Shown here: in pieces, positions 1 through 11,927 of the stretch | How the letters are laid out: every line of letters begins with the position of its first letter | Numbering within the stretch: position 1 is the first letter of the stretch | Assembly: GCA_020847075.1 (NCBI GenBank) | Contig: JADLCS010000045.1 | Coordinates: forward strand, 1-34,666 | Origin: Gammaproteobacteria bacterium | GTDB lineage: Bacteria; Pseudomonadota; Gammaproteobacteria; SZUA-140 | Direction of reading: 5' to 3' | Length of the DNA stretch: 34,666 bases | Position numbers and translations under genes: made by a program | The notes under the pieces: model-generated | Databases searched by the model: none | Told to the model about the DNA's origin: nothing | What the model saw: the letters and a program-made list of their open reading frames with translations, nothing else

Positions 1-1433
<1,433 letters not shown>

Positions 1434-1459
1434 AGCCTCGCGGCGTCGTATCCCGCGTG

Positions 1460-1500
1460 ATCGCCCCCGGAGGGGAAACCTTCCGGGGGCGATTCTTTTT
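1460..1500 (+). terminator. Rho-independent terminator of lon
   Basis: A perfect 12-bp stem, ATCGCCCCCGGA at 1460-1471 paired with TCCGGGGGCGAT at 1482-1493, has a 10-nt loop and is followed by TCTTTTT. It begins 26 bases after the lon stop and separates lon from the tRNA unit. Confidence 0.9.
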
Positions 1501-1525
1501 CGGGCGTTTCCTCCAACCGCCTTGC

Positions 1526-1555
1526 TTGACAGAGGTTTGGGCCGATTGGTATAAA
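1526..1555 (+). promoter_or_regulatory. Sigma70-type promoter for the tRNA-Val/tRNA-Asp unit
   Basis: A consensus -35 TTGACA (1526-1531), an 18-bp spacer and a -10 TATAAA (1550-1555) lie between the lon terminator and the two tRNA genes. The near-consensus boxes fit a stable-RNA promoter. The start of transcription would be about 125 bases before tRNA-Val. Confidence 0.75.
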
Positions 1556-1686
1556 TGGCGGGCATTTTGTTCCCGACGGCCCGCGCCTCGGCGCAGACGT
1601 GACGGTGCGCCCGATTACCCCGGGGCGCGCAGGTCGGGATGGCTGGTAAAGCACCGGTGGATGCCCTATGATAGGCGATCTTTTCC

Positions 1687-1762
1687 GGGTGCTTAGCTCA
1701 GCTGGGAGAGCGTCGCCCTTACAAGGCGAATGTCGGGGGTTCGATCCCCTCAGCACCCACCA
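1687..1762 (+). tRNA. tRNA-Val (anticodon TAC)
   Basis: The 76-nt cloverleaf has acceptor arms GGGTGCT/AGCACCC, a D-arm AGCTCAGCTGGGAGAGC, anticodon loop CTTACAA with TAC at 1720-1722, a GGTTCGATCC T-arm and an encoded CCA end. It is followed 11 bases later by tRNA-Asp and is probably cotranscribed with it. Confidence 0.96.
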
Positions 1763-1773
1763 TGCAATCTTTC

Positions 1774-1850
1774 GGAGTGGTAGTTCAGCCGGTTAGAATA
1801 CCTGCCTGTCACGCAGGGGGTCGCGGGTTCGAGTCCCGTCCACTCCGCCA
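1774..1850 (+). tRNA. tRNA-Asp (anticodon GTC)
   Basis: The 77-nt cloverleaf has acceptor arms GGAGTGG/CCACTCC, discriminator G, an encoded CCA, and anticodon loop CTGTCAC with GTC at 1808-1810 on a CCTGC/GCAGG stem. It lies immediately downstream of tRNA-Val; this Val-Asp pair ahead of ppiD is a known arrangement in gammaproteobacteria. Confidence 0.96.
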
Positions 1851-1998
1851 GTTATCGCAAAAGGGTGCCCCTGAGAGGGTACAAACGGGGCGCGCCCTTG
1901 ATTGATCGCCGCCATGCCCGCACGCAGGACTTCCGGTCCGACCCCGGACCCGGAGGGAAGCGCTCGCGCGGCAACAACTTCGGGAAGAGTTTCTCGTC

Positions 1999-3912
1999 AT
2001 GATTCAATTCATCCGTGATCATGCCCAGGGCGTCATCTCCTGGATCATCATCGTTCTGGTCACCATCCCCTTCGCGCTGTGGGGGGTCAATGAATACTTC
2101 CAGGGCGGCAGCGAGCTCCCGGTCGCCAAGGTGGGGAAGCGTCCGGTCTCCGCCCAGGAGTTCCAGCAGGTGTATCAGCGCGAGCTCGGTCTGCGCCGGC
2201 AGATGCTGGGCGACGATTTCCTCGCGCAGAACGAGACGGCGATCAAGCGGGCGGTGCTCGAGGGGCTGGTGAACTCGGAGGTGATGATACAGGCGGCGCG
2301 CAAGGCGGGTTTCCGCCTCGACGATGCGCGCCTCGGTCGCGAGATCCGGGCCATCCCCCAGTTCCAGCGCGACGGCAAATTCGATCCCGAGCTGTACGAC
2401 CGCGTGCTGCGCGGCGCCGGTCTGGCGCGGGAACAGTTCGAGGACAACATGCGCCGCGACCTGCTGACGGCGCAATTGACCTCGGGCGTGACCGCTACCG
2501 CGCTGGTCACCGGGCACGAGTTGGACCGCTGGCTGCGGCTGAACGGGCAGAAGCGCAAGATCGGGTTCTACCGGCTCAAGGCCGAGGACTATGCCGACCG
2601 CGTGACCCCGGCGGAGGCCGAGATCAACCGATATTACGAGGACAATCTCGAGCGCTTCGCGGTGCCGGAGCGAGCCAGGGCCGAATACCTCGAGCTTTCC
2701 CGCGATGAGCTGAAGAAGCGGGTCAAGGTGGATGACGAAATCCTGCGCCGCCAGTACGAGGAGCAGGCCGCGAATTTCACCGTCGGGGAGGAGCGCCGTG
2801 CGCGCCATATCCTGATCAAGGTGGCGCAGGACGCCGCCTCGGCGGAGGCCGACGCCGCGCGTACGCGCGCCGAAGGGCTGCGCGCGCGTATCGTGGCGGG
2901 GGAATCGTTTGCCGCGCTGGCGCGCGAGTATTCCGACGACAAGGGTTCGGCCCAGGAAGGCGGCGAGCTCGGATTCTTCGGTCGCGGCGTCATGGTCGGC
3001 CCGTTCGAGGAGACCGTCTTCGCCATGAAGAAAGGTGACGTCAGCGCCCCGGTGCGCACGCCGTTCGGCTGGCATGTCATCGAACTGGAGGACGTCAAGC
3101 CGGGCTCCAGGCGTTCCTTCGGCGAAGTCCGCGCCACGCTGGAGGAGGAGTATCGCAAGACCCAGGTCGAGGAACAGATGTTCGATCTGATGGAAAACCT
3201 GACCAATCTGACCTACGAGCATTCGGATAGCCTGAAGCCCGCCGCCGAGGGGCTCGGGCTCACGATACAGACCACCGGCCTGTTCAGTCGCGATCAGGGC
3301 GAAGGCGTGGCCGCCAATGAGGCATTCCGCCTGGCGGCTTTCGGCGAGGATGTGATCGAGGGCGGCAACAACAGCGAAGTGATCCAGTTCGACGATGGGC
3401 GCGCCGTGGTGTTGCGCATCATCGAGAAACAGCCGGCCACGCACCGCCCCCTGGGCGAGGTGCGGGACGCCATCCGTCACGAACTGGTCCGCCAGGGCAC
3501 GCAGCGTCTCACCGAAGAGGCCGGCAAGGCCTTGCGCGAGCGTCTGGAGCGCGGCGACGGGGTCGAGGCGATCGTCAGGGAATTCCCGGCCGCGTCCTGG
3601 AACGCGCCCGTTCTGCTCGGTCGCGAGGAGGCCGATGTCCCGACGGAGGTGCTGGATGCCGCCTTCGCCATGCCGCGGCCGCCACAGGGCCAGGGCCGGC
3701 CCGCAGTCGACGGGATCTCGCTCGGCGGCGGCGACTACGCCGTGATCGCGCTGTACGAGGTCGTCGATGGCGATCTCGCCGCGATCACGGATGCGGAGCG
3801 GAACGCGCAGCGCGGCGAACTGGAGCGCCGAGATGCGCAGCGCGACGGCGCCGATCTCGCCGCTTTCCTGCGCGCGCGCGCCAAGGTCTCCCTGTTCGAG
3901 GACCGGCTCTAG
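1999..3912 (+). CDS. ppiD: PpiD-like periplasmic peptidyl-prolyl isomerase/chaperone
   Basis: This is an inner-membrane anchored SurA/PpiC-family folding factor that acts at the periplasmic exit of the Sec translocon. The 637-aa length fits the family (about 620). Residues 1-35 hold one membrane segment (VISWIIIVLVTIPFALWGV) after a short cytoplasmic N-terminus, then a SurA_N-like helical domain. A parvulin (PpiC) domain lies at about residues 265-365, with ARHILIK at its start, a central GGELGFFGRG and a terminal GWHVIEL. A long helical C-terminal region follows. The position after lon and the tRNAs is the usual one for ppiD, although hupB, normally between them, is absent. The start is set by the membrane anchor beginning a few residues later. 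Confidence 0.93.
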   Translation: MIQFIRDHAQGVISWIIIVLVTIPFALWGVNEYFQGGSELPVAKVGKRPVSAQEFQQVYQRELGLRRQMLGDDFLAQNETAIKRAVLEGLVNSEVMIQAARKAGFRLDDARLGREIRAIPQFQRDGKFDPELYDRVLRGAGLAREQFEDNMRRDLLTAQLTSGVTATALVTGHELDRWLRLNGQKRKIGFYRLKAEDYADRVTPAEAEINRYYEDNLERFAVPERARAEYLELSRDELKKRVKVDDEILRRQYEEQAANFTVGEERRARHILIKVAQDAASAEADAARTRAEGLRARIVAGESFAALAREYSDDKGSAQEGGELGFFGRGVMVGPFEETVFAMKKGDVSAPVRTPFGWHVIELEDVKPGSRRSFGEVRATLEEEYRKTQVEEQMFDLMENLTNLTYEHSDSLKPAAEGLGLTIQTTGLFSRDQGEGVAANEAFRLAAFGEDVIEGGNNSEVIQFDDGRAVVLRIIEKQPATHRPLGEVRDAIRHELVRQGTQRLTEEAGKALRERLERGDGVEAIVREFPAASWNAPVLLGREEADVPTEVLDAAFAMPRPPQGQGRPAVDGISLGGGDYAVIALYEVVDGDLAAITDAERNAQRGELERRDAQRDGADLAAFLRARAKVSLFEDRL

Positions 3913-4137
3913 TCTCTGCCGGTGCCGGGCCCGGCCGCTCCGCGCCGGGCGGGCGGTCGAGCGCGGCTGCGTCCATCGACCGCCCCGCGGTTTCCCCTCG
4001 CCTTCATTTCCTCATCGACAGCTGCTGTGTTCACGTGATCGGGGAATCGTGCGCAGCCCGGGGGCTGGCGGGAGAGAAGTACGCGCGCAGGGCGTCCCGC
4101 GGCGGCTGGCCTCGCGGGGCGCGCCCGGTCGTGGCGA

Positions 4138-4920
4138 TCAGATCAGCGCCATCCCCTGGATGTTGTAACCCGCGTCCACGTAGACGATCTCGCCGGTCAT
4201 GCCGGAGGCGAGATCGGAGCAGAGGAACGCCCCGACGTTGCCGACCTCCTCGATCGTCACGTTGCGGCGCAGGGGCGAGTTCTGTTCGGCGTAATCGAGG
4301 AAGCGGCGGAAATTGCTGATGCCGGAGGCGGCCAGCGTCCTGATCGGGCCGGCGGAGATGGCGTTGACGCGGATCCCGTCGGGGCCGAGGCTGCTCGCCA
4401 TGTAGCGTACGTTGGCCTCCAGACTGGCCTTGGCCAGGCCCATCACGTTGTAATTCGGGATGGTGCGCACGGCGCCGAGGTAGCTCAGCGTCAGCAGCGC
4501 ACCGCTGCGGCCCTTCATCAGGCGCTGCCCGGATTTGGCCAGCGCGGCGAAGCTGTAGGAGCTGATCTCGTGCGCGGTGCGGAATCCGTCGCGCGTGACG
4601 GTGTCGAGGTAGGAGCCCTCGAGCTCCTCGCGCGGGGCGTAGGCCACCGAGTGCACGACGATGTCGAGATGTTCCCAGCGTTCGCCCAGCCGGTCGAACA
4701 CGGTATCGATTTCCCGGTCGCTGGCGACGTCGCAGGGCAGCGTGATGTTCGATCCGAGCTCCGCGGCGAGAGTCTCGACGCGCCCCTGCAGCTTCTCGTT
4801 CTGGTAGGTGAAGGCGAGTTCGGCGCCCTCGCGCTGCATCGCCTGCGCGATGCCCCACGCGATCGAGCGGTTGCTCGCGACTCCGACGATCAATGCGCGT
4901 TTGCCCTGGAGAAATCCCAT
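4138..4920 (-). CDS. fabI: Enoyl-[acyl-carrier-protein] reductase (NADH), FabI
   Basis: FabI catalyses the last step of each fatty-acid elongation cycle, reducing enoyl-ACP with NAD(P)H in the cytoplasm. The 260-aa protein has the divergent short-chain dehydrogenase features of FabI: an N-terminal [11 protein letters not shown] nucleotide-binding loop, and the catalytic Tyr-x6-Lys pair at Y157 and K164 (FabI spacing; E. coli numbering is one lower) with Y147 as the second conserved Tyr. The C-terminus ([10 protein letters not shown]) is also typical. The gene follows ppiD as in Pseudomonas but is convergent with it here, and it is divergent from the ABC importer. It is the known target of triclosan-type inhibitors. 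Confidence 0.96.
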   Translation of the reverse strand: MGFLQGKRALIVGVASNRSIAWGIAQAMQREGAELAFTYQNEKLQGRVETLAAELGSNITLPCDVASDREIDTVFDRLGERWEHLDIVVHSVAYAPREELEGSYLDTVTRDGFRTAHEISSYSFAALAKSGQRLMKGRSGALLTLSYLGAVRTIPNYNVMGLAKASLEANVRYMASSLGPDGIRVNAISAGPIRTLAASGISNFRRFLDYAEQNSPLRRNVTIEEVGNVGAFLCSDLASGMTGEIVYVDAGYNIQGMALI

Positions 4921-4983
4921 AGTGATGTCCCGAAGATGGTTGTGAGTTGCCCGATGATGACGGCCGCGGCCGGATTGTCGTGT

Positions 4984-4992
4984 AATATAGCA
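4984..4992 (-). promoter_or_regulatory. Extended -10 element, probable fabI promoter
   Basis: On the minus strand TGCTATATT (complement of 4984-4992) is an extended -10 sequence placed 64 bases before the fabI start, in a short AT-richer patch of a GC-rich divergent intergenic region. No convincing -35 is seen, which is normal for extended -10 promoters. Confidence 0.5.
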
Positions 4993-5128
4993 CTCGCGGA
5001 CACGCCCGCGCCAACCGCCGTGCGGCCGCGGAGAGGCGGCCGGCCGCGATGGTAACAGGTTTTGCGGGATTTACGAATGATCGCGGGCGGTCGCGCGCCC
5101 GGATCGGAGCGGGGTCGTCGGAATACGC

Positions 5129-7357
5129 ATGAGCAGCGGAGCATCGATCCGGGGCGGGGGGCGCGCGCGGCGCGCGGCGCGCCGCCTGTTGCTGGTCGCC
5201 GCCGCGCTCGCGGGTTGCGGCGGCCGGCCATGGAACGACCCTTACCCGGCCGCCGACGCGGGCGCCAACATCGTCTATTCGAGCTTCGAGGAGCGCCCCA
5301 AGCATCTCGATCCCGCGCGCTCGTACAGTTCCAACGAGGTCATCTTCACCGGCCAGATCTACGAACCGCCGCTGCAGTATCACTATCTCGAACGACCCTA
5401 TACGCTGATCCCACTCACGGCCGAGGAGGTGCCGGCGCCGCGTTATCTCGACCGCGACGGCCGCCCGCTGCCGGCCGACGCGCCCGACGACGAGGTGGCG
5501 TTCAGCGTGTACGAGATCCGCATCAGGCCCGGCATCCATTATCAGCCTCACCCGGCCTTCGCCCGCGACGCGGACGGGAACCCCGTCTACCGGGAACTCT
5601 CGCTGCAGGATCTCGCGGATATCCACGCCATCGCCGACTTCGCCCACACCGGCACGCGCGAGCTGGTCGCCGCCGACTATGTCTACCAGATCAAGCGACT
5701 GGCCCATCCGCGCGTGCATTCGCCGATACTGGGCCTGATGGGGGAATATATCGTCGGCCTGCGCGACTATGCCGCGGAGCTCGGGCGCGCCTACAAAGAA
5801 CTGAGCGCGGCCGCGGGCGGCGGTCCCGTCTACCTCGACCTCGAGCGTTATCCGCTCGCCGGGGCCGAGGTGGTCGATCGCTATACCTATCGTATCCGGG
5901 TCAACGGCAAGTACCCGCAACTGCTCTACTGGCTCGCGATGCCGTTCTTCGCGCCGGTCCCGCCCGAGGTCGACCGCTTCCATTCCGCCCCCGGGATGGA
6001 GGAGAAGAACCTGACCCTCGACTGGTACCCGGTCGGCACCGGGCCCTACATGCTGACGGTGAACAACCCCAACCGGCAGATGGTGCTCGAGCGCAACCCG
6101 AACTTCCACGAGGAGTTCTACCCGGACGAGGGCGACCCCGGGGATCGCGAGGCCGGGTTGCTCGCCGACGCGGGTCGGCGCCTGCCGTTCATCGACAAGG
6201 TGGTGTTCAGTCTCGAGAAGGAGACCATCCCGTACTGGAACAAATTCCTGCAGGGTTACTACGATACCTCGGGGATCTCGTCCGACAGCTTCGACCAGGC
6301 CGTGCGCATGGGCCCCGGCGGCGAGGCCACGCTCACCGAGCGCATGAAGGAGAAGGGCATCCGTCTCAGCACCGCCGTGGGCACGTCGATCTTCTATACC
6401 GGATTCAATATGCTCGACCCGGTGATCGGCGGTTACGGCGAGCGTCAGCGTCTGCTGCGCCGGGCGATCTCGATCGCGCTGGATTACGAGGAGTTCATCT
6501 CGATCTTCACCAACGGGCGCGGCATCGCCGCGCAGGGCCCCATCCCCCCCGGGATCTCCGGTTACGTCGGGGACGAGGCCGGCGTCAACCCTTATGTTTA
6601 TGACTGGGCCGGCGGCGCCCCGCGGCGCAAGCCCCTGGACGAGGCGCGGCGCCTGCTCGGGGAGGCGGGTTACGCGAACGGGGTCGACGCCGCGACCGGC
6701 AAGCCGCTGGTGCTGAATCTGGACATTACCGCGGGCGGTCCGGAGGACAAGGCGCGCCTGGAGTGGTTCCGCAAGCAGTTCGAGAAACTCAGCATCCAGC
6801 TCGTGATACGCAATACCGACTACAACCGCTTCCAGGACAAGATGCGCAACGGCAATGCGCAGATCTTCATGTGGGGCTGGAATGCGGACTATCCGGACCC
6901 GGAGAACTTCCTGTTCCTGCTCTACGGCCCCAACGGCAAGGTGGAGCACAACGGGGAAAACGCGGCGAATTACGCCAACCCGGAATTCGACCGTCTGTTC
7001 GAACGGATGAAGACCATGGCGGACGGGCCGCGTCGCCAGGAACTGATCGACCGCATGGTGGACATCGCGCGGCGCGACGCGCCGTGGATCTGGGGCTTCC
7101 ACCCCAGGAGTTTCGCGCTCTACCAGGCGTGGTCGTCGCCGACCAAGCCAAATCTCATGGCGAACAACCTGCTCAAATATCGTCGCATCGACCCGGCGCA
7201 GCGCGAGCGCCTGCGCGCTGAATGGAACCGCCCGGTCCTGTGGCCGCTGCTGCTCGCGTTCGGTCTGCTGTTCGCAGCGGCCGTCCCGGCGGCGATCGGC
7301 CTGATCCGGCGCCAGTACCGCGCACCGGCCGCGGGCGGCGGAACGAGGACCCCCTGA
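5129..7357 (+). CDS. ABC importer substrate-binding lipoprotein, oligopeptide/dipeptide (SBP_bac_5) family
   Basis: This is the extracytoplasmic solute-binding subunit of a YejABEF/peptide-type ABC importer. The 742-aa protein starts with an Arg-rich n-region, a hydrophobic segment and the lipobox LAGC (Cys30), so it should be a lipoprotein. The body is a family 5 solute-binding fold with conserved blocks such as VGTGPYML and a C-terminal ADYPDPENFL. Unusually there is a second hydrophobic segment near the C-terminus (about residues 703-726, WPLLLAFGLLFAAAVPAAIG) followed by RRQYR, suggesting an inner-membrane anchor at both ends. It is the first gene of a tight operon; the next start is 1 base after the stop. 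Peptides are the likely cargo, by family only; microcin C-like or other substrates cannot be excluded. Confidence 0.85.
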   Translation: MSSGASIRGGGRARRAARRLLLVAAALAGCGGRPWNDPYPAADAGANIVYSSFEERPKHLDPARSYSSNEVIFTGQIYEPPLQYHYLERPYTLIPLTAEEVPAPRYLDRDGRPLPADAPDDEVAFSVYEIRIRPGIHYQPHPAFARDADGNPVYRELSLQDLADIHAIADFAHTGTRELVAADYVYQIKRLAHPRVHSPILGLMGEYIVGLRDYAAELGRAYKELSAAAGGGPVYLDLERYPLAGAEVVDRYTYRIRVNGKYPQLLYWLAMPFFAPVPPEVDRFHSAPGMEEKNLTLDWYPVGTGPYMLTVNNPNRQMVLERNPNFHEEFYPDEGDPGDREAGLLADAGRRLPFIDKVVFSLEKETIPYWNKFLQGYYDTSGISSDSFDQAVRMGPGGEATLTERMKEKGIRLSTAVGTSIFYTGFNMLDPVIGGYGERQRLLRRAISIALDYEEFISIFTNGRGIAAQGPIPPGISGYVGDEAGVNPYVYDWAGGAPRRKPLDEARRLLGEAGYANGVDAATGKPLVLNLDITAGGPEDKARLEWFRKQFEKLSIQLVIRNTDYNRFQDKMRNGNAQIFMWGWNADYPDPENFLFLLYGPNGKVEHNGENAANYANPEFDRLFERMKTMADGPRRQELIDRMVDIARRDAPWIWGFHPRSFALYQAWSSPTKPNLMANNLLKYRRIDPAQRERLRAEWNRPVLWPLLLAFGLLFAAAVPAAIGLIRRQYRAPAAGGGTRTP

Positions 7358-7358
7358 C

Positions 7359-8336
7359 ATGCTGAACTATATCCTGCGCCGGGTGCTGTACGCGCTGCCG
7401 ATCCTGGTCGGCGTCAATGTCATCACCTTCGTGCTGTTCTTTGTGGTCAACACGCCGGACGACATGGCGCGCATGCAGCTCGGCATGAAGCACGTCACGC
7501 CGGAGGCGGTCGAGCAGTGGAAGCAGGAGCGCGGCTACGACAGGCCGGTGCTCTACAACGGCGCCGCGGCGGGGATGGACCGGTTCACCGATACCATATT
7601 CTTCGACAAATCGCTGCGGCTGTTCGTGTTCGACTTCGGCCCCTCGGACGCCGGCCGCGACATCGGTCATGATATCCGGCAGCGCATGTGGGCGAGCCTG
7701 GCCCTCGCCGTCCCCATCTTCATCATCGGCATGCTCACCAATATCACCGTGGCGTTGCTGATCGCGCTCTTCCGCGCCACCTATGTCGACGTCGTCGCGG
7801 TGGTGGCGCTGGTGGTGCTGATGTCGATCTCCGGCCTGTTCTATATCATCGCGGGGCAGTATCTGGTGGGGAAACTGCTCCATCTGGTGCCCATCTCGGG
7901 CTACGACGACGGGCTCAACGCGGTGAAGTTCGTCATTCTGCCGGTGTTGATCGGAGTGGTTGGGGGAATCGGCTCGGGCAGCCGCTGGTATCGCACCATC
8001 TTCCTGGAGGAGATCGGCAAGGACTACGTGCGCACCGCGCGCGCCAAGGGCGCGCCGGAGGCCGCCGTCCTGTTCCGGCACGTGTTGAGGAACGCGCTGA
8101 TCCCGATCCTGACCGGGGCGGTGGTGGTGTTGCCGCTGCTGTTCCTCGGCAGCCTGATCATGGAATCGTTCTTCGGTATCCCGGGGCTGGGCAGCTATAC
8201 CATCGACGCGATCAATACGCAGGATTTCGCCGTCGTGCGCTCGATGGTGTTCCTGGGGTCGGTGCTCTATATCATCGGTCTCATGCTGACCGACATCTCC
8301 TATACCCTGGTGGACCCCCGCGTCCGCCTGAACTGA
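7359..8336 (+). CDS. ABC importer permease, YejB/DppB type
   Basis: This is an inner-membrane permease subunit of the peptide-type importer. The 325-aa protein begins with the typical YILRRVLYALPILVGV first membrane segment. After a periplasmic loop it has the binding-protein-dependent transport fold with the coupling-helix (EAA) region around DYVRTARAKGAPEAAVLFRH, and further membrane segments ending at DPRVRLN. It follows the solute-binding gene by 1 base and precedes the second permease by 26 bases, so all four importer genes are probably one transcript. Corresponds to the permease pair found between fabI and mltD in Pseudomonas. Confidence 0.92.
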   Translation: MLNYILRRVLYALPILVGVNVITFVLFFVVNTPDDMARMQLGMKHVTPEAVEQWKQERGYDRPVLYNGAAAGMDRFTDTIFFDKSLRLFVFDFGPSDAGRDIGHDIRQRMWASLALAVPIFIIGMLTNITVALLIALFRATYVDVVAVVALVVLMSISGLFYIIAGQYLVGKLLHLVPISGYDDGLNAVKFVILPVLIGVVGGIGSGSRWYRTIFLEEIGKDYVRTARAKGAPEAAVLFRHVLRNALIPILTGAVVVLPLLFLGSLIMESFFGIPGLGSYTIDAINTQDFAVVRSMVFLGSVLYIIGLMLTDISYTLVDPRVRLN

Positions 8337-8362
8337 TCGAGACCGCCCCGGCGCAGACCCGT

Positions 8363-9775
8363 ATGATCAAGCCCGTCATCCTCTGGACCGATGCCCTGGT
8401 GTACCTGCTGATCGCGGCGGTGATCGCCTTCGCCTGGTATGCCCGCGGCCGGGAGCATCTGCGCGCCCCGTGGGCGCGGGTGCTCGAGAGCCGCATCGCG
8501 ATCGTCTCGCTGGTGATCCTGTCCGCCTATCTGGCGGTGGCCCTGCTCGATTCCCTGCATTTCCGCCCGGCGCTGGAGCAGCGCGGCGAACAGGCGCAGG
8601 AGACCTACTACTCGGTCGAGGTCCTGAGCGCGCTCGATGTCATCGCGCGGCCGTTGAAGGAGCGCGCGGAGAAAACCTATTCGGCGCCCTTCGCGACGCG
8701 CCTCTACGCGCGCGAGGCGATGGAGGGGCCGGACGGCGTGACGGTATGGGATTATCCGCGCCTGCGTCACGGCGGCGCGCACCTGGCCGATCCCGACGCC
8801 GGGCGGGCGGGCGACATCGCCCGGCGCGCGCTGGGCGCCGCGGCGGCGGGGGGGGCGCTGTGGCTGCTGCTGGCCGCGCTGGTGGTAGCCGGCATCGCGC
8901 GCGCGCGGGCAGAGGGTTTCACGTCCACGCTGGCGCGGGTTGCCGCCGGACGCACGCGCATCCCGTGGCGGGCCGGGCTGTTCGCCGCCGGCCTTCTCAT
9001 CGTGCTCGCCGCCGCGGCGGTCCGGCTCGCCGGCGTATATCACATCCTCGGAACGGATCAGGTCGGTCAGGACGTGTTCTACCAGGCCGTCAAGAGCATT
9101 CGCACGGCGCTGGTCATCGGCACGCTCACCACGCTCGTCATGCTGCCCTTTGCCGTGTTGCTCGGCATCATGGCCGGCTATCTGCGCGGCTGGATAGATG
9201 ACCTGATCCAATATCTGTACACTACCCTGAATTCCATCCCCGGGGTTCTGCTGATCGCCTCCGCCATCCTGATGCTGCAGGTCTATATCGATACCCATCC
9301 CGAGCTGTTCCAGACCGACGCCGAGCGGGCCGACATGCGCCTGCTGTTCCTGTGCCTGATCCTCGGCGTGACGAGCTGGACGGGGCTGTGCCGGCTGCTG
9401 CGCGGGGAGGCGCTCAAGCTGCGCGAGGTCGAATACGTGCAGGCGGCGGTGGCCTTCGGGGTGACACGCCTGCGCATCATGACGCGCCATCTGCTGCCGA
9501 ACGTGATGCACATCGTATTGATCACCGTGGTGCTCGATTTCAGCGGCCTGGTGCTGGCCGAGGCGGTGCTGTCCTACGTCGGCGTCGGCGTCGATCCGTC
9601 CACCGAGAGCTGGGGCAATATGATCAACGGGGCGCGCCTCGAGATGGCGCGCGAACCGATGGTGTGGTGGTCGCTCGCCGCGGCCTTCGCCTTCATGTTC
9701 ACGCTGGTGCTGGCGGCGAACCTGTTTTCCGACGCGGTGCGCGACGCCTTCGATCCGCGCCTGCGGGGCGGCTGA
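8363..9775 (+). CDS. ABC importer permease, YejE/DppC type, with long N-terminal extension
   Basis: This is the second inner-membrane permease subunit of the importer. The start ATG at 8363 precedes the first hydrophobic segment ([17 protein letters not shown]) and gives 470 aa, clearly longer than typical family members (about 300-340 aa). The extra N-terminal part contains two early membrane segments, a soluble region of about 100 residues (about 70-165) and another hydrophobic pair before the conserved permease core. The core starts near [11 protein letters not shown] and includes the EAA-type loop [16 protein letters not shown] and the terminal [10 protein letters not shown]. The ATPase gene starts 12 bases later. 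Function follows from the family; the role of the extension is unknown. Confidence 0.88.
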   Translation: MIKPVILWTDALVYLLIAAVIAFAWYARGREHLRAPWARVLESRIAIVSLVILSAYLAVALLDSLHFRPALEQRGEQAQETYYSVEVLSALDVIARPLKERAEKTYSAPFATRLYAREAMEGPDGVTVWDYPRLRHGGAHLADPDAGRAGDIARRALGAAAAGGALWLLLAALVVAGIARARAEGFTSTLARVAAGRTRIPWRAGLFAAGLLIVLAAAAVRLAGVYHILGTDQVGQDVFYQAVKSIRTALVIGTLTTLVMLPFAVLLGIMAGYLRGWIDDLIQYLYTTLNSIPGVLLIASAILMLQVYIDTHPELFQTDAERADMRLLFLCLILGVTSWTGLCRLLRGEALKLREVEYVQAAVAFGVTRLRIMTRHLLPNVMHIVLITVVLDFSGLVLAEAVLSYVGVGVDPSTESWGNMINGARLEMAREPMVWWSLAAAFAFMFTLVLAANLFSDAVRDAFDPRLRGG

Positions 9776-9787
9776 GGGCGATCGGGC

Positions 9788-11830
<2,043 letters not shown>

Positions 11831-11867
11831 AAAATAATTTATAGATCCCCGTCACCCGGGGTGATGT

Positions 11868-11899
11868 CCCCGGATTCCGCTGCGCTCCATCCAGGCTAC
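11868..11899 (-). repeat. REP-like palindromic element (GTAG-type)
   Basis: Read on the minus strand the segment starts with GTAG and continues as an imperfect hairpin: CCTGGAT pairs with ATCCGGG around GGAGCGCAGCGGA. This is the layout of REP elements mobilised by RAYT transposases (tetranucleotide GTAG/GGAG at the foot of an imperfect palindrome), and closely similar GTAGCCCGGAT...ATCCGGG intergenic repeats are widespread in gammaproteobacteria. Only one copy is visible here, between the importer and the convergent permease gene, where it may also act as a bidirectional terminator. Confidence 0.6.
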
Positions 11900-11927
11900 A
11901 TAGGGATGTGGTTTCAGGGGCGCCGGG

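Noticed and set aside
1851-1998. Hairpin AAGGG..GCCCC / GGGGC..CCCTT after tRNA-Asp as a terminator
   Set aside because: The stem is interrupted and no U-tract follows, so tRNA-ppiD read-through cannot be excluded.
4031-7360. A 1109-codon open frame on the minus strand, and other very long antisense frames (1852-3480, 8300-11083)
   Set aside because: They overlap clear genes, have Arg/Asp/His-rich composition without domains, and arise because stop codons are rare in antisense frames of GC-rich genes.
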